From assembly GCA_010093685.1 (NCBI GenBank), contig MU006222.1, positions 1,034,147 through 1,098,146 on the forward strand: DNA of 64,000 bases, in the 5' to 3' direction. This DNA comes from Ophiobolus disseminans (taxonomy: Eukaryota > Ascomycota > Dothideomycetes > Pleosporales > Phaeosphaeriaceae). Below are positions 43,613 through 54,125 of this stretch, piece after piece. The position numbers and the translations under genes are program-made. Numbering within the stretch: position 1 is the first letter of the stretch; the number at the start of each line of letters is the position of its first letter. The notes under the pieces were generated by a model. It saw only the letters and a list, made by a program, of their open reading frames with translations, made no database searches and was not told the DNA's origin.

Positions 43613-44025
43613 GTTGAGATGTGTGAGTGTTAGGGCGGAGTGCAGGCGGAGTGCAGGCGTGTGCTGTGTGATAGCGGCGGTAGTGGAGGTGGGATGCGGC
43701 TGATTGCCGGAGACGCGGGGGCATCTGCCTAGACGTCACTGGTCGCCAACCACCACGCATTCACGTCTTGGTGCACAGTCACAAAGCATGAGTAAGAGCA
43801 AATCTTGTCGATAAACAGATGATAATTCTGTCTTGCATATTCGGACAACATGCCGGGCCTGCACATGAGGCTCTAATATTCGCATGCACACAGCCAGCGC
43901 GATGCGGTCCGCACATCCCACGGACATGCACCGTTCGCGCGCCCTAGTCTAACCCAAACGCCGTGCCTGGACCACCATGGTCGTTCCCCAACGCCGCGCA
44001 AATATCCGTACATCTCATAGAGAGG
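43613..44025. other. Intergenic region
   Basis: Promoter side of DID2 and 3' side of NC2-beta. Nothing else seen. Confidence 0.5.
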
Positions 44026-44550
44026 TCATTGTGGCGCCGCGTTGAACTTGTTTGTCGCCGACTTGAACAGCTCCTCCTGCGCGCGGATGAGCTCCTCCTC
44101 GGTCAGGCCGCTCTGCTCGATCTTGGTCTGCTTCTTCTCGCGGTTCTGCTGGGAGTCAGTTGTGGGCGCATGCCAATACCCATAAAACGCACCTGCTGCG
44201 TCTTCTTGTAGTCCTGCGCGACATCGAGTATCGCGGGGACGTAGTCGCCAAAGTCGAGCTCCTCCAGCGCTGCCTTGACATGCTCGCAGGCTATCGTTTT
44301 CTTCGCGTCCTTTTCGGCGATCTCGTTGGCCTCGGAGGAGATGAGGGTGATGAACTCAACGCAGCATTCGATAAGAAGGTCGCGCGAGTCTTTCGCAAAC
44401 GTCATGCCGGGCTCGCTGGCGAGTATGTCCTGGACAATCTTCTGCACGGTTGCTGTGATGCGGTTAGCTGCCTGGATTCCGCGTCGCGCCGCTGTGCACA
44501 CCTTTGGGCAACGACAGGTCGTCATTGCCACCAAACTCGCGGTCGGACAT
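44026..44550 (-). CDS. ncb2: NC2-beta (Dr1/Ncb2), TBP-binding histone-fold repressor
   Basis: Exons on the minus strand are 44550-44502, 44452-44193 and 44148-44026, for 143 residues. The start MSDREFGGNDDLSLPK joins in phase 1 to ATVQKIVQDILASEPGMTFA. The histone fold continues KDSRDLLIECCVEFITLISS, EANEIAEKDAKKTIACEHVK and AALEELDFGDYVPAILDVA, characteristic of Dr1. It pairs with NC2-alpha, binds TBP on DNA and blocks TFIIA and TFIIB entry. The last exon may start three bases later, at the second CAG of a CAGCAG acceptor, which would remove one Gln. Confidence 0.93.
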
Positions 44551-45574
44551 GGCGAGTGATGCGCAGGTTGGGTGCGGTGCCTTTGAGCTGTGCTGTGCTG
44601 TGTAACTTGGCCTCTCGGGGTTGCTCTTGCATCAGGGTCTCAAAGAAACCCGGCGGGCCGACTGTTTCGCCGGCTAGCGTGCCGTCATCTGTGTAACTCT
44701 AGTGTTCACCATCTGACAGCTGTAGAGGAAGTTTGGCTATGAATGTGCTCCGTCACAACACCCGCCCGCGTCACCTGCCGCGCCGTCCGTCTGTCACTAC
44801 TATCAGGATTCCAATGCGGGCGCTATCTCGTCGCCACATCGGGCAATGCGGCAGTACATGCACCCGCCCTTGGGCATGCTTGATCGGTGCATCCTGGCTG
44901 TCTCTGCAAACACCTGCCCTGGCTTGCTGCAGCCAAATTGGCTCCATTCCACTTGAATTGAAGGCTATCACGATACGGCCACATGCGCCCGTGATTGGCC
45001 GCACACCTGTCAATGCCCGCGATCCTAGCTAGGGACGTATCGCCTCCCGGCCGAATGTGGTCGGATGCCGATCCACAGCGTTGCGCAACCGGCAGCGGTG
45101 GAGACAGACGTCAGCGTGCGTGGAGGCTTGGCGTAGAGGGTAGCATCATCAGCGTCGTTGAGCTGCTCGTCGTCGGGCACGGACTGGAGAGTCAGAGACG
45201 AGGTCGTGGCGGTGAAAAGCCTGGCGACAGGGCTGCAATGGCTCAACCGAATAGAAGTGCAGTCAAGCAGACTCGCAGAGCCTGCCTGCTGTTTGCAGGT
45301 GCACGTCGATTGCCTATCCTGTTGCACAGTGCTATCAGGGCGTCCATGTTTATCTAAAGCCTCCAACTCCTATGTCGGTGAACATCCTGACCACTGCGAC
45401 CGCCATCCGCCCTGGGGTACCCAAGTACCACTCTCGCTCTCCAGTCCCGCGCTGTCCACGGTTCACCGCCGCGCCAAAGCCTGGAAGAAGTCGGGCACAA
45501 CCAGGCCCGAAGAAGAGTTTTCCCTTACAAGGTGAAGCTAACGCCGGCCGGAGCCACACGCGCACTTGATTATT
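44551..45574. promoter_or_regulatory. Divergent NC2-beta/SCH9 intergenic promoter region
   Basis: About 1 kb between divergent starts. Open frames on both strands have GC-rich composition but no domain and overlap each other, so none was called. Confidence 0.45.
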
Positions 45575-48545
45575 ATGACTTCACGCCCGTCTGAAGTCGC
45601 TGAGACTTTCACCTTTCCCGCCCGCCCTCGCCCACAGACAGCCGGTGACGCGGACCCGCGAGAGCGCCTCGACGAAAACACCACCATTGCATCGACTGCC
45701 GCCGTCGATGGGCGCCCGAAACGACCCGGACTAGTCTCTCGTGCCTCGGAAAGCTCTACTCGAACCATCAGACCCCGCCATCTGTCGAGCAAAAGCCAGA
45801 GCGCCGTGCCCACCCTCTCCAACCTCAGCGTCCGCAACAGCGCCCTCCCCACCTACCTCAAGTCGCCCACCAAGTCCAAGATGGCCACCTCGGCCGGCGC
45901 AAACCAGTCGGGCGCCGCAGATTTGCTGCGCCAGGCCATGATGCAGAGGTAAGCGCGCAATTTCCGGCTGTACTCACAGTTATTTGTATCCATATCTTGG
46001 TGTTGGTGCAGTCATGATGATGCTCGAGCCGGGCGAGCAGGTGCCAGCGGCGTCGCTTAGCTCAGCGGCCATGTGGGAGTCGGGCAGGCACTCGGCGAGT
46101 TGCTGAGTCGACGTTACACACCATTTCTTGCCGCTGCACCTGCACCCTCAGCTGTCTGACATCACGTTGCCTGCCGCCCTCACCCTCACCCTCACACCAC
46201 ACCCTCGCTCCCGCCTGTCCCACCGCACTCCCGTCCGCCGCACCATGCCCTCCTCCGCCCTGCTGACCCCCCACCACAGGGCCACAAACGACGAAGACGG
46301 CCACGACCAGATCGGCTCCACCAGCTCGACGCCTCCCGGTGCCACGACGCCGCGCCCCGACCCGACGGACAAGCGACTGCCGGGTATTCTGCACAGTTAC
46401 TTTGGCCAGGTTCGTGACTCTCTCATGCCCCGACGGAAGTCCTCTGCGGTGAACCCCTCCCCCGCACCTGCTTCCTCGTCCTCCAGCTCCCAGGGCCGCC
46501 CTGAGTCGGTCCAAGAGGAGAAAGAGTCACCCTCGCGCCCCAACATGCTGCCCAGCCCCACCCCCAGTGCCTCCTCCCGCGCCCCTTCAACCTCGCAGTT
46601 GACTGGTGAATCGGAGAAGCTAACAGAAGGCGCTTTTGCGCCACCGCAAAATCAGGCTACTCCTCCCCAGACCCCCCGCACCCGTTCGCATGAATCCAAG
46701 CCGAAGCCCTCGAGCCTGTCGCGGACCTCGAACGCATCGGACAAGCCCAAGGACGCCAAGACGACTCCCGTGGTGGGGCCGCCCAAGGGCAAGCTCGCAC
46801 TCACAATCTCAGAAGGACGGGGGCTGCGGCCGAGCGTAGACCCGTATGTCGTCTGCCAGTTCCAGTGGGCCGAGTACATCTCAGACGGCCCGCGGCACGA
46901 GGCGGCAAAGGGCCGGCCCACAGCAATGCAGATGAAGCGGACAGAGAGCGAGATCGGCCGGCCAATGGCTATCCCCATGAAGAGCCGCCAAAGTAGCAAT
47001 AGCGGCCACAGCTCGGATCCGCAGGAGGGCGACGAGGTCGTAAACCCCAAGTGGGAACACGAGGCTATGTTGTATGTACCACATTCAGCGCTAATTGACC
47101 TGATGCTGACCTTACCCAGCGATGTTGTCGGTGACCACGCCGAGATCGACGTCTCAGTCTATGACCGCTCCAACGGTGAGGCCTTCCTCGGCCACGTGCG
47201 CTTCTGCCCCAATCTTGTCGAGTACGAACGACCATACGACGGCTGGTTTCAACTGGAACCTCGGGACGGAGAAGGCGACTCAGTGACTGGCGAAATCCAC
47301 CTAAAGCTGAACTTCAAAAAGATTGACAAGAAGCACTACGGTCCGGAGGACTTCGAGATTCTCAAACTCATCGGCAAAGGCACTTTTGGCCAGGTCTTCC
47401 AAGTGCGGAAACGAGACACTCGCCGAATCTACGCCATGAAGGTGCTGTCAAAGAAGGTCATCGTGCAGAAGAAGGAGGTGGCCCATACCCTCGGCGAGCG
47501 CAACATCCTCGTGCGGACAGCCATGGCTGAGTCGGCGTTCATTGTCGGCCTCAAGTTTTCTTTCCAAACACCGTCAGATCTCTACCTGGTCACAGACTAC
47601 ATGTCTGGCGGTGAGCTCTTCTGGCATTTGCAACGAGAGGGGCGTTTTCAAGAAGCCCGTGCGAAGTTTTACATTGCAGAACTTATCCTAGCATTACAGC
47701 ATCTCCACGAGCATAACATCGTCTATCGAGACCTGAAGCCAGAGAACATTCTCCTGGATGCGAATGGCCACATTGCGCTTTGCGATTTCGGTCTTTCCAA
47801 GGCCAACCTTACTGAGAACGCCACGACCAATACATTCTGCGGCACCACCGAGTACCTTGCCCCTGAGGTATTGTTGGACGAGCATGGCTACACCAAGATG
47901 GTCGACTTCTGGTCATTGGGAGTGCTAGTCTTCGAGATGTGCTGTGGCTGGAGTCCATTCTATGCGGAAGACACCCAGCAAATGTACAAGAACATTGCCT
48001 TTGGAAAAGTTAGGTTCCCTCGAGACGCTCTCAGCACCGAGGGCCGGAATTTTGTAAAGGGACTGTTGAACCGCAACCCGAAGCACAGATTAGGAGCGAC
48101 TCGAGACGCCGAGGAACTGAAAGCCCACCCCTTCTTCGCAGACATTGACTGGGAAGCGTTGCACAAGAAGAATGTCGTGCCACCCTTCAAGCCTAAGCTC
48201 AAGGGCGAGTTGGACGTCTCGAATTTTGATCCCGAGTTCACAAATGCCTTGAACGGCAACGGCTCCCTGAACGCTCGTGCTGCCGCGCTAGCGTCTGGTA
48301 TCAACTCGGCTTCAACGCCATTATCACCCACCATGCAAGCAAACTTTGCTGGATTTACCTTCACAGATCAAAGTACACTGGACCAACAGTTCGGCCACAG
48401 ACAGCGAGATGATTTGGATCGGATGGACGAAGACGACAAAGATGACGTCGACTGGGACAGGCCAGCAGGCCGCGGAGACAGGATGTCCGGTGTCCTCCCA
48501 AGCAACGACCACGACATCTTCAACCACGGCAACTTTGATGTTTGA
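45575..48545 (+). CDS. sch9: SCH9-type AGC protein kinase with C2 domain
   Basis: Proposed exons 45575-45948, 46280-47071 and 47120-48545 give 863 residues. The first join (GTAAGC donor, CCACAG acceptor, 331-nt intron) gives DLLRQAMMQR-ATNDEDGHDQ. The 48-nt second intron is stopless and in frame; removal joins WEHEAM-FDVVGDHAEIDVS. The C2 domain lies at about 210-410 and the kinase domain at about 465-725: GKGTFGQVFQV, catalytic YRDLKPEN (Asp593), DFG (Asp611) and the activation loop TFCGTTEYLAPE. The AGC tail has a turn motif (STPLSP) and a hydrophobic motif (FAGFTF). Sch9 is the S6K/Akt-like TORC1 effector controlling growth, nutrient response and stress. Inside the long first intron an in-frame ATG at 46245 (MPSSALLTPHHR) could start a shorter isoform. 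Confidence 0.92.
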
Positions 48546-49308
48546 TAATACATTCAATCATTGGCCATTCTCGTCTGTTCGTTTTCATGTGTCTTTCTTG
48601 GTGACCCCGACAAAAGTGCTTCAGCGTTGCTATATTTGTCTGCAATGTCTCACCGACGTGCAACGGTTTGGCGGCATCATTCCATCAGTCTTTTTATCTG
48701 GATACCCGGCGCCAGTTTCCTGAAAGATATCAACTACGTTCATACCTATACGATTTCACGACCTCTTTCTCTCTTGGTGCAGCCTGTACGACGAGGCTAG
48801 TATGAGCACAAACGTAGCATGAAGTACCTCCTGAGGCGCCGAATGTCTGCCAAATCAGATCACGATCTACACACCACATATTGGAAGCGAGTGTCCAGTC
48901 GATGGGTGCTACCATGTGCATCCGCTTGAAAAACGACCACAATACGTTTCACTGCGCGACGAATACTTACTTGCGTACCTGTTGGGTTCCTATGTTTGCA
49001 TTGCGTGGGGTGCGTTACGGGAGCATATCGCGTTCGTTTGATGAGCTTGGACTGTTTACATACTCGATCCTCGGGCTCTCTTTTTCACTCATGCATAGCT
49101 ATGATTACTTCATTTCGCATCATCATCAGGGAAGTAATTACGTGGGGAATCAAACTGGCACTCTGTACATATGAGCAATGGATTGCGGAAACGGTTCAAT
49201 AATCTGGAGCATGATTTTCGTTGAATGATGTGTTGAGTTATGTTCGTTGACTATAGTGGTACCGTTTAGGTGCTTGATGGTGAGCATAATCAGCACGAGC
49301 TTCCTACC
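48546..49308. other. Convergent 3' intergenic region
   Basis: 3' flanks of SCH9 and of the SDR reductase. Nothing recognised. Confidence 0.5.
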
Positions 49309-50352
49309 TCACACCTCAACCTTCTCGCGATCAAACCCCGCATCCCTAACCGCTCCCTCCAAACCCCTCCACCCCTCAAGCCCATACACCCTCCTCAACG
49401 CCCCCAACGCCCCCTCCGTATCCGCAATACTCTCATCCACCCCCAAGCCCTCCAAATCCTTAGGGAACTGCCTCTCCGGCCACACCTTCCTGAACAAAGC
49501 CAGCACATCATTCCAATTAAACCGCTCCGCGAAACCCCACAATCTCTCGCCGGCCGTGTCCGCATCCAGCAGCGCAGCCAAATGCAACTTGGCCGTATCC
49601 CGCACGTCGATGAAGTACTGCGGCGGAATGTTCGCTATAGTGTCTACATCGCCGTCGAAAAGCGCTTTCGCCCACGACGCTGTGGACGGGTGGCCTTGGT
49701 GCGTGTACACGAGCGAGGGGCCGAAATTTGCGTTTGGGAGGATGGTGTTGAGGACGTAGTGCGGATTCTCATCCTTCACGAACTGCCACGCAGCTTTTTC
49801 GGCCTGCGCTTTCGCAGCGCCGTACACGAAGAAGTATTTCGCTGGGTGCGTGAACGCGGGGTCCCATGCTAGGCTTATGTATTCTTCATTGTAAGCCCAT
49901 GCAGGGATGGGGCCGGGGGGTTTTGCGCCGGGTGCTACGGCTGCCATGGAGCTTGATGTTAGGACCACTGCTTTAACTGATGGTTCAGATGCAGCTGCTT
50001 TTAGCACGGCGAGGGTTTCGGCGACGGCTTGGGGGATGTAGGGCGCTGGGTCGAGGGAGAGGGTTGTGTTTAGCGCGATGTGGAATATTCCTGCGCAGCC
50101 GTGGATGGCGGTGGAGATGGCGGCTTGGTCGGAGAGGGAGGGGAGGTGGATTTGTGTGTATTGGCCGGACGGGAAGAGGGAGTCGAAGTGGGCTTGTAGC
50201 CATGCTGAGTTCTCGAGGGAGCGGACTGCGCTGCGGACTTTGTAGCCGAGACAGAGGACTTCGTGGGCGACCCATGCGCCGATGTAGCCTGTGCCGCCGG
50301 TGATGAAGATTGTGCTGCCTTTTGGCAGGCGCGGGTTTGTGAGTGTGGACAT
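49309..50352 (-). CDS. Extended SDR reductase (GRE2/dihydroflavonol-reductase-like)
   Basis: Intronless, 347 residues. The N-terminus TIFITGGTGYIGAWVAHEVL carries the NAD(P)-binding TGxxGxxG, followed by YKVRSAVRSLE, an NADPH-type pattern. VKAVVLTSSSMAAVAPG provides the catalytic Ser and FVYGAAKAQAEKAAW the catalytic YxxxK. NPHYVLNTILPNANFGPSL and DTIANIPPQYFIDVRDTAKL also match. Members reduce aldehydes and ketones such as methylglyoxal or isovaleraldehyde with NADPH in the cytosol. The substrate cannot be read from sequence. Confidence 0.9.
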   Translation of the reverse strand: MSTLTNPRLPKGSTIFITGGTGYIGAWVAHEVLCLGYKVRSAVRSLENSAWLQAHFDSLFPSGQYTQIHLPSLSDQAAISTAIHGCAGIFHIALNTTLSLDPAPYIPQAVAETLAVLKAAASEPSVKAVVLTSSSMAAVAPGAKPPGPIPAWAYNEEYISLAWDPAFTHPAKYFFVYGAAKAQAEKAAWQFVKDENPHYVLNTILPNANFGPSLVYTHQGHPSTASWAKALFDGDVDTIANIPPQYFIDVRDTAKLHLAALLDADTAGERLWGFAERFNWNDVLALFRKVWPERQFPKDLEGLGVDESIADTEGALGALRRVYGLEGWRGLEGAVRDAGFDREKVEV

Positions 50353-51622
50353 TGTTCGGAAAGGGAGCGTGGGTTTGTGACTATGGGCCTTTGGATATTT
50401 TACTAGAGAAACTTGGTTGTTTTATAGTGATGTAGTCTTCCTGTCCAGGACCGGATTGGCATAAAGGATGCGGATGACGTGAGATTTAAGTGTTGTTCAG
50501 CGAGATAGTGGTATCTGACATGGAAGGAATGCGGAGGAATCTTATACCTTTCTTATTAATAGAACATTGACTTGTCGGCCTGACAAAGCCGGCCCATAGC
50601 TCATACTACAATACGTGATGGTGTCATTGAATGCTGCATACGAACGGGACCGATATGCTGCATCTCTCTCTTACAGGTTGATTCTGTACTTCAACTCTCT
50701 GCCATTACCCATGCCAATAGCACGCCGTGCGGTAGTGGCCTAACCGGATCCGAGTCGGGAGAATTCCGCCAACGGCCAAGTACTACACAAAATGCTCCGC
50801 CTCTGCATAAAAAATAATCAAATTCTATAGTCGGCACCGGATCGGCGTTTGCTGAATCTTATTTTCGGTGCATGGAGTAATAGAGGAGGTTTGCTCCTGT
50901 ACCACAGTCGGTATGTGCACCAGTATACACTTGCCGTTAGCCCAGGCACCTGCCGCTGTGCCGCGGCATGCCACATACCTCGAGGTATCTGACATGCCGG
51001 GTAATACATACCCTTCTTAACATCGCGATCGGAAGTTCCATTCGACAAGGTGCCAACTCGAGCCTTATGTGAATACCTCTTTGTCCCGGTCGTGTAGATG
51101 TCGAGCTTTTCGAACGTTGTGTTGGTATCTAGGTACAACACCAGCTACAAAATTCCGCACAATCGACTGTGATTTACCCAAACGGAGTCTATCGCAGAGC
51201 TGCCTATAACTCCATTCAACTCCATGCATGGCGGTCCTGTGGAATCTGGTCTGCGGCAAGTGAGGCGCGGACGAGGTCGCGCGTGCAGCGATGAAAAGCG
51301 GGCCGAAAACATGACTGCCCGTTATGCAAGACTTGGTGCGGAGAACTTGTCTGAGGCAAAATTCCTTTCCGATATTCGCTGACTGAGCATCGCACCCAGG
51401 AACTGATAGGTGTGCGAGACAACAAAGTCTTGATCGGTCAAGGACAGTACATGTGCAGGCACTTGCCGCAGGCGAGACTAACCGCATCTGGTGTCGGCTC
51501 GGCTTCTCCTTCTCAACTGCCTGGTAGGACAAGGAGTGTGGAAACAATGTATAAGTAGGAAGGTAAGATGTGACTTTTTTATTACTCAATCACTAACATT
51601 AAATTGAGAAACACCTTCGGAA
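50353..51622. other. 1.3 kb intergenic region
   Basis: Promoter sides of the SDR gene and SSU1, which are divergent. A 174-codon minus-strand frame at 51065-51589 has no recognisable domain and Cys/His/Arg-rich composition, so it is rejected. Confidence 0.45.
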
Positions 51623-53238
51623 ATGACAGACCAAATATGCCTTGGCAACAGCAACTGCCATTCCCATTTTCATGATGAAGATCCCAGATACTTGAACAAA
51701 AGTTCTCTGGTCCCTCGCGATGATGACCCAGAAGCAGGTCAAAAGGTCATTTCGGTAGGTCCTACAATCAACAAGGAAGCGCAACAAGCACCGCAAAGGC
51801 GAATCCAACCTGCGACAAACAGGGAGGACGTTGGCTTTCGAAGAATCATACGGAACTTCACACCCTCGTAAGTACAGCCCATCCAAACCTCTACGTCCAT
51901 GGCTAATCATCTTCGCAACATAACAGTTGGTTCATCATCACCATGAGCACCGGAGCACTTTCAATTATGCTCCACCAAATACCCTTCCACGCGCGCTGGC
52001 TCGACATCGTATCCGAGATTTTCTTCGTTCTCAACATTTTACTGTTCTTGCTTTTCACATTCATCTCGATGCTCCGGTACACCATGTATCCCCAGCTATT
52101 TCCAGCCGTGCTGCGCCATCCGCACCAAAGTTTGTTCCTTGCAACGTTCCCGGTGGGACTTGCTACAATCATCAATATGACCGTACTAGTGTGCGTACCG
52201 GCGTGGGGTCATGGAATGGCTATTTTCGCTTGGGTGTTGTGGTGGATCGATAGCGTGCTGGCGGTGGTGACTTGTTTCCATTTGACGTGGGTTATGTAGG
52301 TGGTACACTCCCTGATGAAACTCGCGTTCGTCGCTAATAGTAGTTACAGTATGTCGAATCGGCGGCACGACCTCGCGGAAATGACAGCCTTGTACCTCAT
52401 TCCCATTGTTGCTATCGTCATCGCCGCGACGTCCGGAGCACTCGTCGCAGGATCTTTGAAGAACGAGAAGCATCAGCTATGGACGCTCGTGATTAGTTAT
52501 GTCTTCTGGGGCATTGGGACGCCGTTGTCTTGGATCATTCTCACTGTGTACTTCCTCCGTATGACGGTACATGAGCCACTTCAGCGCGAGGTGATTGTGT
52601 CGCTGCTGCTTCCGATCGGACCGCTTGGCTTGTCGGGCTTCTCGTACGTCGATCTGCTTCTCTTCCTTGCTCTGACCGTTTTTGACAACCGCAGATTAAT
52701 AGCGCTGGGAAAGGTTGCGCGGCACAACTTTCCGTTGACTGAGACGATTCCGCGCGTGGCCCATGCTGGCGACACTTTCTATGTGATCGGGTTGATAGTG
52801 GGCATTTTGCTGTGGGGTTTTGCAGTGGTTTGGTTCATTGTCGCCATCATCATGATAGCCACAGCATATCCTTTCCCCTTCAACATGGGTTGGTGGGGCT
52901 TCATTTTCCCAGTCGGTAAGCCTCACTCGTTTCTGACATTCGCTTCCGCATACTAACATCGGTGATAGGAGTATTCACGCTTTTGACGATCTCCATCGGC
53001 GAAGAGTTCGAGTTCCAGTTCTTCAAAGTCCTGGCATGTGTGAGTCACGTCAGTGCCGTGCTGAGGATTGAATTAACAGGTCTAGGTTTTGACTGGAATA
53101 TGTGTTGTAATGTGGCTTCTAGTTGCTGCAAGAACGGTGAAACGCGCAGCCAACGGCAAGATGTTTTACGCACCTTGTTTAGGAACAGACCTGTTCCTGA
53201 AAAGGGTTGAGGCCGACACAGAAACGGAAAGATCATGA
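51623..53238 (+). CDS. ssu1: SSU1-type sulfite efflux pump (TDT transporter family)
   Basis: Five exons (51623-51867, 51927-52295, 52350-52915, 52969-53039, 53086-53238) encode 467 residues. Introns have donors GTAAGT, GTAGGT, GTAAGC and GTGAGT with in-phase joins. The cytosolic N-terminus leads to RNFTPS-WFIITMSTGALSI, the start of helix 1 in Ssu1. Ten hydrophobic segments follow, with NMTVLVCVPAWGHGMAIFAW, MSNRRHDLAEMTALYLIPIV, PFNMGWWGFIFPVGVFTLLT and ISIGEEFEFQFFKVLACVLT. The C-terminus VAARTVKRAANGKMFYAPCL is also family-typical. Known members export sulfite across the plasma membrane and are used in sulfite detoxification or in reducing keratin disulfides. The fourth exon is only 71 nt. 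Confidence 0.93.
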
Positions 53239-53678
53239 CGATGTTCTCAAGTGACATTTCAGGCCCGGAATTATCTCAATAGAGCGACGATGTAAACGTC
53301 GAAGGTTGGCAGCGCGTATGCCACTCATGGGTCGTATTTTCGACAGAAAGTCCGGTCGTCCAACATCTTAGATCATACTTTTCTTAAGTAACACCAACAG
53401 TACCTTCATAATGTCTTATTCGTTGAACTGTGTTGGGATTCGCCACCAACAGGCACCCGTCTCCGCCTATGACCGCATCAAAATAAAGTTTAGCTTCGCT
53501 TTACCGTATTCTTCGCGCTTGCGACAACCACCATTACTTCTTTATTGTTCAAACATCTCGATCACGAACTCGTTTCTTACACAGTAACTCTTGAAAATCG
53601 CGTACATCCACAAGTCCTGAAATAATTTACATCCCAATGGAAAGTACAAGTGAAACTGAGGTGGTAGCTGGTACATGA
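53239..53678. other. Intergenic region
   Basis: 3' flank of SSU1. An ATG at 53637 precedes the next open frame but is in another frame. Nothing else seen. Confidence 0.4.
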
Positions 53679-54002
53679 TCTTTAGCCCCTACCGTCGGCA
53701 TACATACAACTAACGCCCTTCCCGCGGCACCCAATCACCCAACCCACTTCCCCCCACACGACGATTTCGACATAACCATCATCTGGCACAACATCTACGC
53801 CGATAGCGACTTCATCGGTTTCCGCAGAGAATCGCGCGGGCCGATCGAGCGCATCCTTGTCGCCTTTGCGAAAGCGTTAGAGACGGGCGTGTTTGAGCAG
53901 GTCATCAGCGTAAATGCGAGCAAGCATCTTTTCTGTGTGACGGTGGCTTGTACGAAGAATAGGGATGAGGGGGTTATGGATGCGGTGTTCAGTGTGGTTT
54001 GA
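53679..54002 (+). pseudogene. ATG-less coding-like frame, unknown family
   Basis: The frame opens after a TGA at 53676-53678 and runs 107 codons to a TGA at 54000-54002. From 53755 it reads PPHDDFDITIIWHNIYADSD, FIGFRRESRGPIERILVAFA and NASKHLFCVTVACTKNRDEG. This looks like real, folded-protein text, with alternating hydrophobic residues and good third-position GC. There is no in-frame ATG, so it is either a 3' exon whose upstream exon I could not identify, or a 5'-truncated relic. I do not recognise the family. Confidence 0.45.
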
Positions 54003-54125
54003 AGTCTAATTTTGGGGCAGCCTTCTAATAGCATTGATGGACGAGATCTAGCAATTGCTTAACAAGCGGATCATTTGCTCCAATTTCTTGTTAGCGGTAG
54101 TAGATAGTCAGTACCCATGCCGACA

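Noticed and set aside
44733..45366. Open frames on both strands upstream of SCH9
   Set aside because: They overlap on opposite strands, reflect GC-rich sequence, and have no domain.
51065..51589. 174-codon minus-strand frame between the SDR gene and SSU1
   Set aside because: Cys/His/Arg-rich text with no recognisable family, in a promoter-like interval.
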